A stretch of DNA of 64,000 nt from Sulfitobacter faviae (GCF_029870955.1 NZ_PGFQ01000001.1:3100001-3164000); one strand, 5' to 3'; positions 32,508 through 44,229 are shown, counted from the stretch's first letter. Notes: generated by a model not told the origin, from the sequence alone. A program made the numbers and translations.

Positions 32508-33419
32508 ATGGATTGGGACAAACTCAGAATTTTTCACGCCGTGGCCGATGCCGGGTCGCTGACCCATGCGGGGGACAAGCTCAACCTGTCGCAATCCGCC
32601 GTCAGCCGACAGATTCGCGGGCTCGAAGAGCAGCTCAACACCAACCTCTTTCACCGACATGCGCGCGGGCTGATCCTGACCGAACAGGGGGAGCTTTTGT
32701 TCGACGCGACCTCGGCCATGGCCAAACGCCTTGACGCCGCCGCCGCACGCATCCGTGACAGCGAAGAAGAGGTCTTTGGCGAGCTACGTGTCACGACGAC
32801 GACCGGCTTCGGCACCCTTTGGCTCGCCCCGCGTCTGCCCAAACTCTACGAGCAATATCCCGACCTCAAAGTCGACCTGATGCTCGAAGAACGCGTGCTT
32901 GACCTCCCGATGCGCGAGGCCGACGTGGCGATCCGCATGAAGGAACCGAGTCAGGCCGATCTGGTCCGCAAACGGCTGATGTCCGTGCGCATGGGCCTTT
33001 ACGCCAGCCCGGAATACCTCGAAAAACACGGCACGCCCGCGCGGATGGAGGATATGACCGATCACCGGCTGATCTGTCAGAACACCGACAGCGATCAGGT
33101 CGGCGCGGGGCTGCAACTGGTCAAAGAGCTGATGATGTACGACCTGCGCTCGCTTTTGACGGTGAACAACTATTTCGGCGTGCTGCAAGGCGTGGTGCAC
33201 CACCTTGGCCTCGGCGTGCTGCCCAACTACCTGATCCAAGACTTCCCCCATATCGTGCAGGTCATGCCCGATATCGAATCCGCCGAAGTGCCGGTCTACC
33301 TCGCCTATCCAGAAGAGCTGCGCCAATCCAAACGCGTCGCCGCATTCAAGGATTTCGTTCAGGAAGAGATCATTACCTACCGCAAACAATGGCGCGAACG
33401 GGTAGAGGGCGAAGGCTGA
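32508..33419 (+). CDS. LysR-family transcriptional regulator
   Basis: The 303-residue protein has a LysR winged helix at the N-terminus (IFHAVADAGSLTHAGDKLNL, SQSAVSRQIRGLEEQLNTN) and a periplasmic-binding-protein-like effector domain (FGELRVTTTTGFGTLWLAPRL, EADVAIRMKEPSQADLV, GVLQGVVHHLGLGVLPNYL). LysR regulators often control the divergent neighbour, here the indolepyruvate ferredoxin oxidoreductase, but no operator was identified. The effector is unknown. Confidence 0.9.
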   Translation: MDWDKLRIFHAVADAGSLTHAGDKLNLSQSAVSRQIRGLEEQLNTNLFHRHARGLILTEQGELLFDATSAMAKRLDAAAARIRDSEEEVFGELRVTTTTGFGTLWLAPRLPKLYEQYPDLKVDLMLEERVLDLPMREADVAIRMKEPSQADLVRKRLMSVRMGLYASPEYLEKHGTPARMEDMTDHRLICQNTDSDQVGAGLQLVKELMMYDLRSLLTVNNYFGVLQGVVHHLGLGVLPNYLIQDFPHIVQVMPDIESAEVPVYLAYPEELRQSKRVAAFKDFVQEEIITYRKQWRERVEGEG

Positions 33420-33574
33420 ACCGCAGCCCATGGCCAGCCATGCAATAGGCGCATATCGGCCATGATGACTTGCGATGTTAAATAGCCTTGATTTGGGCAG
33501 CCCTGCCTCCTATTTCACCATCATGAAGATTGACAGCCTGAGGGCGCGTCGCTTCATACCTCCCTGTTGGACTT

Positions 33575-33603
33575 GGCCGAGCTTTTAGCTCGGCCTTTTT
33601 TTT
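33575..33603 (+). terminator. Strong rho-independent terminator upstream of purL
   Basis: GGCCGAGCT (33575-33583), a TTT loop, AGCTCGGCC (33587-33595) and a run of eight T residues form a near-ideal terminator. It lies 155 bases after the LysR gene and about 100 bases before purL. It may end the LysR transcript or a short RNA starting in between; see the findings. Confidence 0.9.
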
Positions 33604-33701
33604 GGCCCATCGCCTTCTTTCAGCCCGCAGGCGGCCAAAGCCACTTCCCCCCGGCATTTCCCCTTGTATGAGGGCGCAAACGCGCCAGCCGGGGAATTTC
33701 C

Positions 33702-35861
<2,160 letters not shown>

Positions 35862-35867
35862 ACCTCT

Positions 35868-36025
35868 GGTTTCGGAGCCGCCCTTGCTTGAGACCAAACG
35901 GTCGCGCGCAGGGCGGCGGGGCAGGCTAAATCGCCGAGGGGCCCCTTTAGGGGATACGGCTATTTCGCTTGAACCGACGACAGGCGGGTGACAGGCCGGG
36001 ATCAATCAAGGGTGGCTTCGAAACC
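35868..36025. repeat. Widely spaced inverted repeat between purL and the coxE-like gene
   Basis: GGTTTCGGAGCCGCCCTTG at 35868-35886 and CAAGGGTGGCTTCGAAACC at 36007-36025 pair at 17 of 19 positions, enclosing 120 bases. The element fills most of the convergent gap between purL and the gene ending at 36073. A smaller GGGGCCCC self-complementary stretch with TTTAGGGG lies inside near 35940. It may act as a two-way transcription end or be a degenerate palindromic element. Confidence 0.5.
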
Positions 36026-36072
36026 CCTCTGGTTTTGGAGAGACCCGCAGCCCTCCGCCTGCCCCTCATTGG

Positions 36073-37332
36073 CTAAACCTCTGCGTTCAACCCCGCCAAC
36101 ATCCGCGCCTTCTCCCCCGCATCATCGGGGCGCGAGATCGCCTCGGCCAGCGCTTCCAAAGATGCAATCGAGTGCCCGGCGCGAAAACTATCGACATGGG
36201 GCAGCATCACGCGAATGCCAGCCGCCTTGGGCGCGAAACCGTCCCAGCGAAGCAGCGGGTTCAGCCAGATCACCCGCCGCGCGGTCAGATGTAGCCGCTG
36301 CATTTGCCGCGCCAGTTCTGCCGGGTCGTCCCGGTCCAGCCCGTCAGTGATCAACAAGACCACCGCCCCCTGCCCCATGACCCGCCGCGACCAGTCTCGA
36401 TTAAAGGCCGCCAACGCCGCGCCGATACGCGTGCCGCCCTCCCAATCCTGCGCCTGCGCCCCCGCCGCGGCGAGCGCCGCATCCACATCGCGGGTCGCGA
36501 GATGCCGGGTGATATTGGTCAGCCGGGTGCCAAAGGTGAAACCATGCACCTGCGCCCAGCCTTTGCCCCTGCGGTTGGCCACCGCATGCAAAAAATGCAG
36601 GATCACCCGGCTGTATTGGCTCATCGAGCCGGAAATATCGCACAGCACAACGAGGTTCGGGTAGCGCGCGCGCGGTGTCTTCCGATAAAGCCGGTCCGCC
36701 TCTCCACCCCGCCGCAGCGCCGCTTTCATCGTGCGCGCCACATCGATCTGCCCCCGCGCCGCCGCCTCATTGCGGCGGCTCGGCATCGGCGGCACCGGCA
36801 GGTCGAGCTTGGCCAACATCCGTTTCGCCTCAGCCATCTCCGCGAGGCTCATCTGTTCGAAATCCAATGTCCGCAACCGCTCCCGCGCGGACATGGTCAG
36901 GCTTGCATCCACCTCGACGAGGGTCTCCTCGGGCTGAGGCGCGTCCTCCCGCTTCGGTGCCTCGGCCCCGTCTAACAGGGCCTCTGCCGCGCGTTTCTCG
37001 GCGGGCGTGGCGGGGCGATCCTCTTGCACGCCGCGGATCGCAGGCAGCATCGCGGCCATCATATGCTCCAGATAGCGCGGGTCACGCCAATAAAGCCGGA
37101 ATATCTGCGCAAAGACCCGCGCCTGTTCGGGGCGGCTCACGAAACAGGCGTGGAGCGTCCAATAGAAATCGCGGCGGCTGGTGAAGCCCACGGCGGCGAC
37201 AGCCTCCACCGCCTCCACTACCCGGCCCGGCCCGATTGACAACCCCGCCCGGCGCAGGGCGCGGGCGAAATGCGTGATATTCCCCGCAAGCTTGGGGTCC
37301 TCGGGCAGGTCCAAAGGTAGGTCTTCGGCCAT
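36073..37332 (-). CDS. VWA domain protein, CoxE-like
   Basis: The 419-residue protein is a CoxE-type von Willebrand A protein. The N-terminal half is helical and charged; the C-terminal VWA domain contains the metal-binding MIDAS motif DISGSMSQYSR and later GGTRIGAALAAF and LITDGLDRDD. CoxE and the MoxR ATPase CoxD are known to help build the molybdenum-copper centre of carbon monoxide dehydrogenase. The ATG at 37332 is preferred over the GTG directly before it. It lies 5 bases after the MoxR-like gene. Confidence 0.88.
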   Translation of the reverse strand: MAEDLPLDLPEDPKLAGNITHFARALRRAGLSIGPGRVVEAVEAVAAVGFTSRRDFYWTLHACFVSRPEQARVFAQIFRLYWRDPRYLEHMMAAMLPAIRGVQEDRPATPAEKRAAEALLDGAEAPKREDAPQPEETLVEVDASLTMSARERLRTLDFEQMSLAEMAEAKRMLAKLDLPVPPMPSRRNEAAARGQIDVARTMKAALRRGGEADRLYRKTPRARYPNLVVLCDISGSMSQYSRVILHFLHAVANRRGKGWAQVHGFTFGTRLTNITRHLATRDVDAALAAAGAQAQDWEGGTRIGAALAAFNRDWSRRVMGQGAVVLLITDGLDRDDPAELARQMQRLHLTARRVIWLNPLLRWDGFAPKAAGIRVMLPHVDSFRAGHSIASLEALAEAISRPDDAGEKARMLAGLNAEV

Positions 37333-37337
37333 CACGC

Positions 37338-38246
37338 TCAGCTAGGCGCCAGCGATGCGCGGGCCTGATCGAGAATGCGCGCCGCCTCAGAGCCTTGCAG
37401 CTTGGCGATGTCATCTTGATACTTCAGCACAGCCCCCAGCGTATCGGCGATAACCTCGGGGCTGAGCGTAGTGACATCCAAGGCCAGCAGGCATTTCGCC
37501 CAGTCAATCGTCTCCGCCACGCCCGGCTTCTTGAACAGATCCTCGGTCCGCAATTGCTGGACAAAGGCCACCACCTCGCGGCTAAGCGCCTCTGCCGCCT
37601 CAGGCGCGCGGGCAGCAAGGATCGCCATCTCCCGCGCCACATCCGGATAATCGACCCAGTGGTAAAGACAGCGGCGTTTCAGCGCGTCATGCACCTCACG
37701 CGTGCGGTTCGAGGTCAGGATCACGATTGGCGGCTCGGGCGCGCGGATCGTGCCAAGCTCGGGGATGGTCACCTGAAAATCGCTCAACGCCTCCAGCAAG
37801 AACGCCTCGAAAGGCGCATCGGTGCGGTCCAACTCGTCGATCAGCAGCACCGGGGCGCCATTCTCATCCGGGCGCAACGCCTGCAACAGCGGGCGTTCGA
37901 TCAGGTAGTCGTCGCTGAACAACTCCTGAGTCAGCGCCCGCCGGTCTGCGCCACCACCCGCCTCCGCCGTGCGGATCGCCACCATCTGAGCGGGAAAATT
38001 CCATTCGTAAACCGCGCTGGAAGCGTCGAGCCCCTCATAGCATTGCAACCGGATCAACCGCCGACCCAGACCGGCGGCCAGCGCCTTGGCGATCTCGGTC
38101 TTGCCGACGCCCGCCTCGCCCTCCAAAAACAGGGGCCGCCCCAGCGTGAGGCTGAGGAACACCACGACCCCAAGCGCGCGGTCGCAGACATAGCCCTCAG
38201 CGCTCAGCATCTCTTGGACCGCGTCGATCGTATCTATGTTTTTCAT
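37338..38246 (-). CDS. MoxR-family AAA ATPase, CoxD-like
   Basis: The 302-residue AAA+ ATPase shows Walker A GEAGVGKTEIAKAL (about residues 42-55), Walker B PVLLIDELDRTDAPFEAFLLE and the sensor SNRTREVHDALKRRCLYHWVDYP. This form with a following VWA partner matches CoxD/CoxE. The ATG at 38246 is chosen from the typical N-terminus MKNIDTIDAVQEMLSAEGYV; the frame is open to 38405 without support. Its likely client is a molybdenum hydroxylase; the coxSLM genes lie about 21 kb away. Confidence 0.88.
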   Translation of the reverse strand: MKNIDTIDAVQEMLSAEGYVCDRALGVVVFLSLTLGRPLFLEGEAGVGKTEIAKALAAGLGRRLIRLQCYEGLDASSAVYEWNFPAQMVAIRTAEAGGGADRRALTQELFSDDYLIERPLLQALRPDENGAPVLLIDELDRTDAPFEAFLLEALSDFQVTIPELGTIRAPEPPIVILTSNRTREVHDALKRRCLYHWVDYPDVAREMAILAARAPEAAEALSREVVAFVQQLRTEDLFKKPGVAETIDWAKCLLALDVTTLSPEVIADTLGAVLKYQDDIAKLQGSEAARILDQARASLAPS

Positions 38247-38431
38247 GGCCCCAGTGGTGCATTCCCGCCCCGCCCCGTCAAGAGGGCAGACCGCGCGGCG
38301 GCAGATTGACGGGATTTCCCCGCGCTGGCATAGTCCTGCGCAATAAACGACGGCTTCCGGCAACAAGGGGGTCACAGGGGCGGATATGGGACAGAGCATT
38401 TTCATCGCGATCCGGCGCGGCGGGGTCTGAC

Positions 38432-39451
38432 ATGCGCATCACCGCTGTCACCTGCGTCAAGAACGAAGGCCCGTTTTTGCTGGAATGGATTGCCTTCAAC
38501 CGGGTGATCGGGGTCACGGATTTCCTGTTCTACTCCAACGATTGCAGCGATGGCACCGATGCCCTGCTCGACGTGCTTGCCCGCCACGGTATCGTCACCC
38601 ATCTGCCCAATCCGGCCACCAATCGAAACTACCAGATGCAGGCGCTCAAGGATGCGCGGCGTCACCCCATCGTCACGCAGGCCGATTGGGTCTGGATTGC
38701 CGATGTGGATGAGTTTCTGAACATTCATGTCGGCGACCACCGCCTGCCCGCCCTGATCACGGCCTGCGGCAACCCGCAGGCGATCTCGCTGAATTTCCAG
38801 TTCTTCGCCAATGGCGGGGTCGAGGATTTCACCGACGCCCCCGTCATCGGGCAATTCACCCATAGCCATAACCCCGACATCTGCTGCGCCGATACGGCGA
38901 TTGAGGTTAAGACCTTGGTCCGGCGAGATTTCCCCTTGGGCTACTACGGGGCGCACCGGCCCTTCCACGACGACACGAAGCACCAGCCGCATTGGACCGA
39001 TGGCGCGGGCCGTCAGGTGCCTAAGCCCTTCCGCAGTGCCGCCACCAAACGCCGCATCCGGGCCTTTCCCGCCCGCGGTGCACGGCGCTTTGCCACGCTG
39101 AACCACTACGCATTGCGCTCGCTCGACAGCTATCTGGTCAAGAACGACCGTGGCGACGTGAACCGCGAACACCGCGCTTTTGATGACAGCTATTGGCGCG
39201 ACCGGAACGACGCGGCTTGGGAGGATCGCTCCATCCAGCGTTACCTGCCTGCCTTGCAGGCCGAAATCGACCGCCTGAAAGCGCTGCCCGGCGTCGCCGA
39301 TCTGCACGCCGCTTCCGTCGCCGCCCACCGCGCGCGCCGCGACGCGCTGCTGACCGATCCGAGCTACCGCGAAATGCAGGCCCAACTGCGCGAAGCCAGC
39401 CCGTTCTGCGCCGCCGAAGCGCGGATCCGCGCCGAGATCGGCCTCACATGA
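38432..39451 (+). CDS. Glycosyltransferase family 2/92-like protein
   Basis: The 339-residue protein starts RITAVTCVKNEGPFLLEWIA and contains FYSNDCSDGTDALLD and WIADVDEFLNIH, the latter a DxD-type motif. These are the hallmarks of the Glyco_tranf_2_4 / GT92-like group. The sugar donor and acceptor are unknown. The ATG at 38432 matches the conserved beginning; an earlier in-frame ATG at 38306 is upstream of it without support. Its stop overlaps the next gene by four bases (ATGA). It is divergent from the CoxD-like gene. Confidence 0.85.
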   Translation: MRITAVTCVKNEGPFLLEWIAFNRVIGVTDFLFYSNDCSDGTDALLDVLARHGIVTHLPNPATNRNYQMQALKDARRHPIVTQADWVWIADVDEFLNIHVGDHRLPALITACGNPQAISLNFQFFANGGVEDFTDAPVIGQFTHSHNPDICCADTAIEVKTLVRRDFPLGYYGAHRPFHDDTKHQPHWTDGAGRQVPKPFRSAATKRRIRAFPARGARRFATLNHYALRSLDSYLVKNDRGDVNREHRAFDDSYWRDRNDAAWEDRSIQRYLPALQAEIDRLKALPGVADLHAASVAAHRARRDALLTDPSYREMQAQLREASPFCAAEARIRAEIGLT

Positions 39452-40074
39452 CAGGACCGCGGATCGTCAACCTCGGCCTGCCCAAGACCGGGACAACCAC
39501 GCTCACGGATGCGCTGCGCCACGCCGGACTCAAGGTCGCGGATTGGCGCATTCGCAAGGGCCAAAGCAACTCTCCCGAGATCACCGGCGCGCATCTGGGG
39601 CGGATCATCTATGCCGATTACTTTGCCAGCGGCGACCCGCTGGCGCGGCTGCACGAGTTCGACGTGATCAATGAGATGAGCGCCGTGCGCCGTGACCGCA
39701 GTCTCTGGCCGCAGACAGATTGGGGCGTATTAAGTGCCATTCAGCACCACCACCCCGAGGTCAAGTTTCTGCTCTCGCACCGCGATCCGGCCAAGACGGC
39801 CAACAGCATGATGCGCTGGAATAATCTGGGCCGCCGACGCTTGCCACAGGCCGATGTGCCGGGGCTGCCCCGCGGCTTTGGCCGCGACGAGGCCGAGCTT
39901 GCCCGGTGGATCGAAGGGCATTTCGCCTTCTGCCGCCGTGTCTTTGCCGGTTGTGCCAACTTTCTGGAGTTCGACATCGAAGACCCCGATGCGCGCGACA
40001 AGATCGCAAATTATCTTGAGATTGACTTGCCGTGGTGGGGCCAAAGCAACACCGGCAAAGCGGAGGCCGAGTAA
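39448..40074 (+). CDS. Sulfotransferase family protein
   Basis: The 208-residue protein begins IVNLGLPKTGTTTLTDALRHAG, containing the 5'-phosphosulfate-binding loop PKTGTTTL of PAPS-dependent sulfotransferases. A 3'-phosphate type segment is seen in KFLLSHRDPAKTANSMMRW. It is a small single-domain version. It probably transfers sulfate to a glycan, since it is sandwiched between glycosyltransferase genes. Start overlaps the previous stop (ATGA), and its own stop overlaps the next ATG (TAATG). Confidence 0.83.
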   Translation: MTGPRIVNLGLPKTGTTTLTDALRHAGLKVADWRIRKGQSNSPEITGAHLGRIIYADYFASGDPLARLHEFDVINEMSAVRRDRSLWPQTDWGVLSAIQHHHPEVKFLLSHRDPAKTANSMMRWNNLGRRRLPQADVPGLPRGFGRDEAELARWIEGHFAFCRRVFAGCANFLEFDIEDPDARDKIANYLEIDLPWWGQSNTGKAEAE

Positions 40075-42427
40075 TGCGGCTGACCCTCTTCATCGGTCCG
40101 ACCGAACGCGCTGCCGCCCGGCTGCGCAACATCCTGCAACAGCAAAAGGACGCGCTGCTCGAGCAGGGGGTTCTGGCGCCCGACTGGAACCACGTCCGCC
40201 TCTATGCCGCTTGCGCCGCCCCGGAAGCGGTGGGTCTGCTACGGCACCGCCGCGGCTTGGACAGCCCCCTGATCGGCACCACCCTGCGCGATGAATTTCA
40301 CGCGCTGATCCCGCATGAGTTGGCCAAGACCCGCGCCGATCATGTGGTGCTGAGCGCGGCGCAACTGGGCAACCTGTTGTCGCGGCCCGAGGAACTGCGC
40401 GCCCTGCACGATCTGCTGCGCCCCTATTTCGACGATATCCGCGTGGTCGCGCATCTGGATGAACAGGCGCGGACGCTGGTCGCGCATTACGGCTTTGCTG
40501 TGGCCGAAAGCCGCCGTCATCCGCTGACGCAGGAACTGGCCTTGGCCGAGCGCGGCGACTGGTGGCATGGCGCGCTTGCCCAGAGAGAGACCGCGCCGGA
40601 TTTCGGCCTTTTCCCCGAGGTGCAAGCCCCGCCCTTTTGGCTCGATTATCAAGCGCTGCACGCCCATTGGGCCGCCGCCTTCGGAGCCGACAACATTACG
40701 TTTCGCCCGCTCGACCTGCCCCATCTTATGTCAAGGGCCGGGGCCAGCGAGATCACCGAGAGCCTAGGCCTTTCCACGCCCCTCGGCCCCGTCGATCCCG
40801 GGCGCGCCCTCGCGGCCCTGCCCGCGCCTTGGCTGACACGGATGCGGCAGTTCAACGATGTGCTGGTCCGCTATCAACAGACCCATGACCTCGCCTGCCC
40901 GCGCAGCACATGGAGCCAGATGTTGCAAGCGCTGCAAATCGGCGGCCCCGTGATCAAACCCGGGAGCCTCGCCGCGATCTCCGACCATTTCGCCCGCGAC
41001 AACGCCGCACTCATCACCCGTTTTCCAGCGCTGGATCAAGCGCTTACCCCCGACACGCCCGAGGCCCCGTGGCAAGAAGCCGACCCCCAGTTCGGCTTTC
41101 GCGCCACCCAATACCTCGCCGCCTTCGCCCACCGCATCCGCAGCACCGCGACCCCGCTCGCGCAAAAACGCGCAGATGCCGAGGAGGCCCGCCGCTCCGC
41201 GGCGAGGTTCGAGGTGCTGTTGCACGATCCCGACGCCCCGAAGAGACACGCGCCGCCAATGATCGGCTCCTCACCCGGCTAAAGGTCAACCACGAAACCA
41301 TTCTGCGCGGCCCCTTCCGCCCCCACAACGGCGCAGCCCCTGCGGGCGAAGACCAACCCGCGCCCGCCTATACCGCCGTGCCCCCGCGCACATTGCCGCC
41401 CGGCAGTAGCGGCAATGTCATCGTCGCCTGCATGAAGAACGAAGCGCCCTATATCGTCGAATGGGTGGCCTATCACCGCGCCGTGGGCTTTGATAACTTC
41501 CTAATCTACACCAATGATTGCAGCGACGGCACCGATGCCGTTTTGGGGCGTCTGCAAGACATGGGCATTCTCCAGCACCGCAACAACGACGATTGGAAAG
41601 GCAACTCCCCCCAACAACACGCGTTGAACCAAGCGCTGGAGGAACCGCTCGTCCGCCAAGCGGAATGGATCGCGCATATCGACGTGGACGAATTCGTCAA
41701 CATCCGCACCGGCAACGGCAGGCTCGAAGACTTCTTCGCCGCCGCCCCTGAGGCCACGAATATCGCAATGACGTGGCGCCTCTTCGGCCACAACGGCGTG
41801 ACCGCCCTGTCGGAGGCCCCCGTGATCGGCCAATTCAACCACTGCGCGCCGAGCTTCTGCCCCAAACCCCATACCGCATGGGGGTTCAAAACGATGTTCC
41901 GCAACCTCGGCGCCTATGGCAAGCTGTCCTGCCACCGGCCAAACAAATTGGACGAGGCCGCGGTATCCGAGGTCAAATGGGTCAACGGCGCGGGCCACGA
42001 CATGACACGCGACGCGCTGCGCAACGGCTGGCGGTCCTCGCGCAGCAACATCGGCTATGACCTGCTACAGTTAAACCATTATGCCCTCCGGTCAGCCGAC
42101 TCCTTCCTTATCAAACGCCAGCGCGGGCGCGCGCTTCATGTCGACAGATCCATCGGGATCAACTATTGGATCCGAATGGACTGGAACGACCACCGCGACC
42201 TGTCGATCCAGCGCAACCTGCCCCGTCTGCGCGCAGAGATGAACCACCTCCTCGCCGACGCCGAACTGCGCAAACATCACCAAACGGGCCTCGACTGGCA
42301 CCGCGCCAAGGCCGAAGAACTGCGCCAGAGACCGGAGTTCCGCGATCTCTACCGCCATGCGCTTAACATCAAGTTAACCGCAACCGAACGCGCTGCCTAT
42401 GCCCTTGCCCTTGATATGGAAAGCTGA
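40074..42427 (+). CDS. Fused degenerate sulfotransferase-like and glycosyltransferase protein (apparent frameshift)
   Basis: With one C added to the four-C run at 41237-41240 this is a continuous 784-residue protein. Residues 1 to about 390 begin LTLFIGPTERAAARLRNIL, resembling the sulfotransferase P-loop region but without the PKTGTT signature, so that part may be inactive or serve in binding. A helical region (QKRADAEEARRSAARFEVLL) spans the frame break. From about residue 445 the protein is a Glyco_tranf_2_4-type glycosyltransferase (VIVACMKNEAPYIVEWVAY, IYTNDCSDGTD, WIAHIDVDEFVNI), similar to the gene at 38432. If the frameshift were real, the protein would end at 41282 without its catalytic domain. 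Confidence 0.75.
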
Positions 42428-42430
42428 CCC

Positions 42431-43126
42431 GTGACACAGGCCGCGCCCCCGTCTGAACCCAATTTCATCTACTCCCGCGGCATGAAGTTTCCCGACGATC
42501 CGGCGATCCTGCGCGGGCGGATCCGCAAGCTGCTCCGACAGAACGCCTATGAAGCCAAGGAGAGTGAGGCCGCGCTGCGCGTGGTCCGCGAAGGCGACAG
42601 GGTGATCGAACTAGGCGGCGGGGTTGGCTATATGTCGACGCTGGTGGCCAGCAAACGCAATGTCGCCTCGGTCCATAGCTTTGAGGCGAACCCCAACCTC
42701 ATCCCCTATATCCGGCGGGTCCACGCGGCCAATGGGCTGTCCAACGCCCATGTCACCAACGCGATCCTCGGCCCCAACCCCGGCAAGGCGGATTTCTATG
42801 TGCGCGACCGCATCCTGTCGTCTTCCCTGACCCGGTTCATAGACGAAGACCCACCTGAAGCCCATCAGATCGACGTGCTCGACGCGGCCCAAGTCTTTGC
42901 CGCCCTCACCCCAAGCGTATTGATCTGCGACATTGAAGGGGCCGAGGTCGATCTCATTCCCAATCTGCCCCTCGACACCCTCCGCGCCGCGATCATCGAA
43001 TTGCACCCGCAATGGATCGGCCCCGATGGCGTCAACAAGGTCTTCGCCGCCTTCATGCGGGCGGGCATGGCCTACTATCACCGCAGCTCGCACAACAAAG
43101 TCGTGGCTTTCCGCCGTAGCTGGTAA
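42431..43126 (+). CDS. FkbM-family methyltransferase
   Basis: The 231-residue product has the SAM-binding motif VIELGGGVGYMSTL (about residues 57-70), FEANPNLIPYIRR, and ICDIEGAEVDLIPNL typical of FkbM methyltransferases, which often O-methylate sugars. The start is GTG at 42431, only 3 bases after the previous stop. The gene ends the closely spaced cluster that began at 38432. Confidence 0.87.
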   Translation: MTQAAPPSEPNFIYSRGMKFPDDPAILRGRIRKLLRQNAYEAKESEAALRVVREGDRVIELGGGVGYMSTLVASKRNVASVHSFEANPNLIPYIRRVHAANGLSNAHVTNAILGPNPGKADFYVRDRILSSSLTRFIDEDPPEAHQIDVLDAAQVFAALTPSVLICDIEGAEVDLIPNLPLDTLRAAIIELHPQWIGPDGVNKVFAAFMRAGMAYYHRSSHNKVVAFRRSW

Positions 43127-43269
43127 CGCGCCTTCGACAGCCGCGCCCCCGGAAAACCGTCACATTCTCTTCAATTTCTCACGGATTTTCCGCATTTTCG
43201 CCCTAATATCCGGCTACACCCAGCTGAAACGGCGGTTCTGCCCCGCCCCGACAAGCCCGAGGATGCCCG

Positions 43270-44229
43270 ATGCCGCGCGAGACGCCCACGATCGAAAGCT
43301 CACTGGCCGATATGCCCAAACGCAAATGGCTGCGCGCGATTGAGGCCGTGGCCGAAGAAGATGGCTATTTTCAATCGCTGGGCGAAAGCCATTTTTCCGC
43401 CTTCATCGAGCGTGAAACGACCCTGCTCGTCACCTTCGAGACCTATCAAGGCATGCATGCGCTCTCTGACAAGGCGCAGCCTTTGGGCTGGGACATGGTG
43501 CGCAATCACGACTGGTCGCATCTGTGCCTTGCCAGCGACGGAGACACATGGTTCCGCGCCGAAGAGGTCTATGCCTATTTCGACCGGCTGATCGACGACG
43601 GCTTCTTCGACGAATTCGATCAAGTGCTCTTCTACGGCGCGGGCCCCTGCGCCTATGCCGCCGCCGCCTATTCCGTGGCCGCCCCCGGCGCGGCGGTGGT
43701 GGCAATCCAACCGCAAGCCACGTTAAACCCGCGCATCACCGAATGGGATGACCGTTTCGCCGATATGCGCATCCTCGATTTCACGTCGCGCTATGGCTAT
43801 GCGCCCGATATGCTCGACGCCGCCGAACGGGTCTTCGTCCTCTATGACCCGCGCGAGAGGCTCGACGCGATGCATGCGGCGCTCTTCACCCGTGCCAATG
43901 TCACCAAATTGCGGATGCCCTTCATGGGTGATGCGCTGCAAACCGACCTGCTAGAGATCGACCAGCTCGACCCACTGTTGCAAGCCGCCGCCGAGGGCAC
44001 GTTGGACGCAGCCCGCTTCGCCGCCCTCTACCGCGCGCGGCGCGATTACCTGCCCTATCTGCGCAACCTCAGCCAAGCGATCAACACCCAAGGGCGCGAA
44101 CTGCTGCTCGAAGCGCTCTGCGCCAATGTCTCAGCCCGGATGAAAGCCCCTCGCTTTGCCCGCCGCCTAGAACGCATCCGCGCCAGACGCAAGGCCCGCG
44201 TGGCCGAGGCCGCGACCGCCACCGGATAG
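43270..44229 (+). CDS. Conserved protein of unknown function (often named PAPS-reductase-like)
   Basis: The 319-residue protein begins with an acidic-basic leader, then [30 protein letters not shown] in family style, followed by [37 protein letters not shown], which resembles an alpha/beta-hydrolase nucleophile elbow region without a clear serine triad. Proteins of this type in Rhodobacterales are sometimes named phosphoadenosine phosphosulfate reductase, but I see no PP-loop or reductase cysteine motif. The C-terminus is Arg/Ala-rich. It follows the FkbM gene after 143 bases and may belong to the same glycan cluster. Its function is not known. Confidence 0.6.
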   Translation: MPRETPTIESSLADMPKRKWLRAIEAVAEEDGYFQSLGESHFSAFIERETTLLVTFETYQGMHALSDKAQPLGWDMVRNHDWSHLCLASDGDTWFRAEEVYAYFDRLIDDGFFDEFDQVLFYGAGPCAYAAAAYSVAAPGAAVVAIQPQATLNPRITEWDDRFADMRILDFTSRYGYAPDMLDAAERVFVLYDPRERLDAMHAALFTRANVTKLRMPFMGDALQTDLLEIDQLDPLLQAAAEGTLDAARFAALYRARRDYLPYLRNLSQAINTQGRELLLEALCANVSARMKAPRFARRLERIRARRKARVAEAATATG

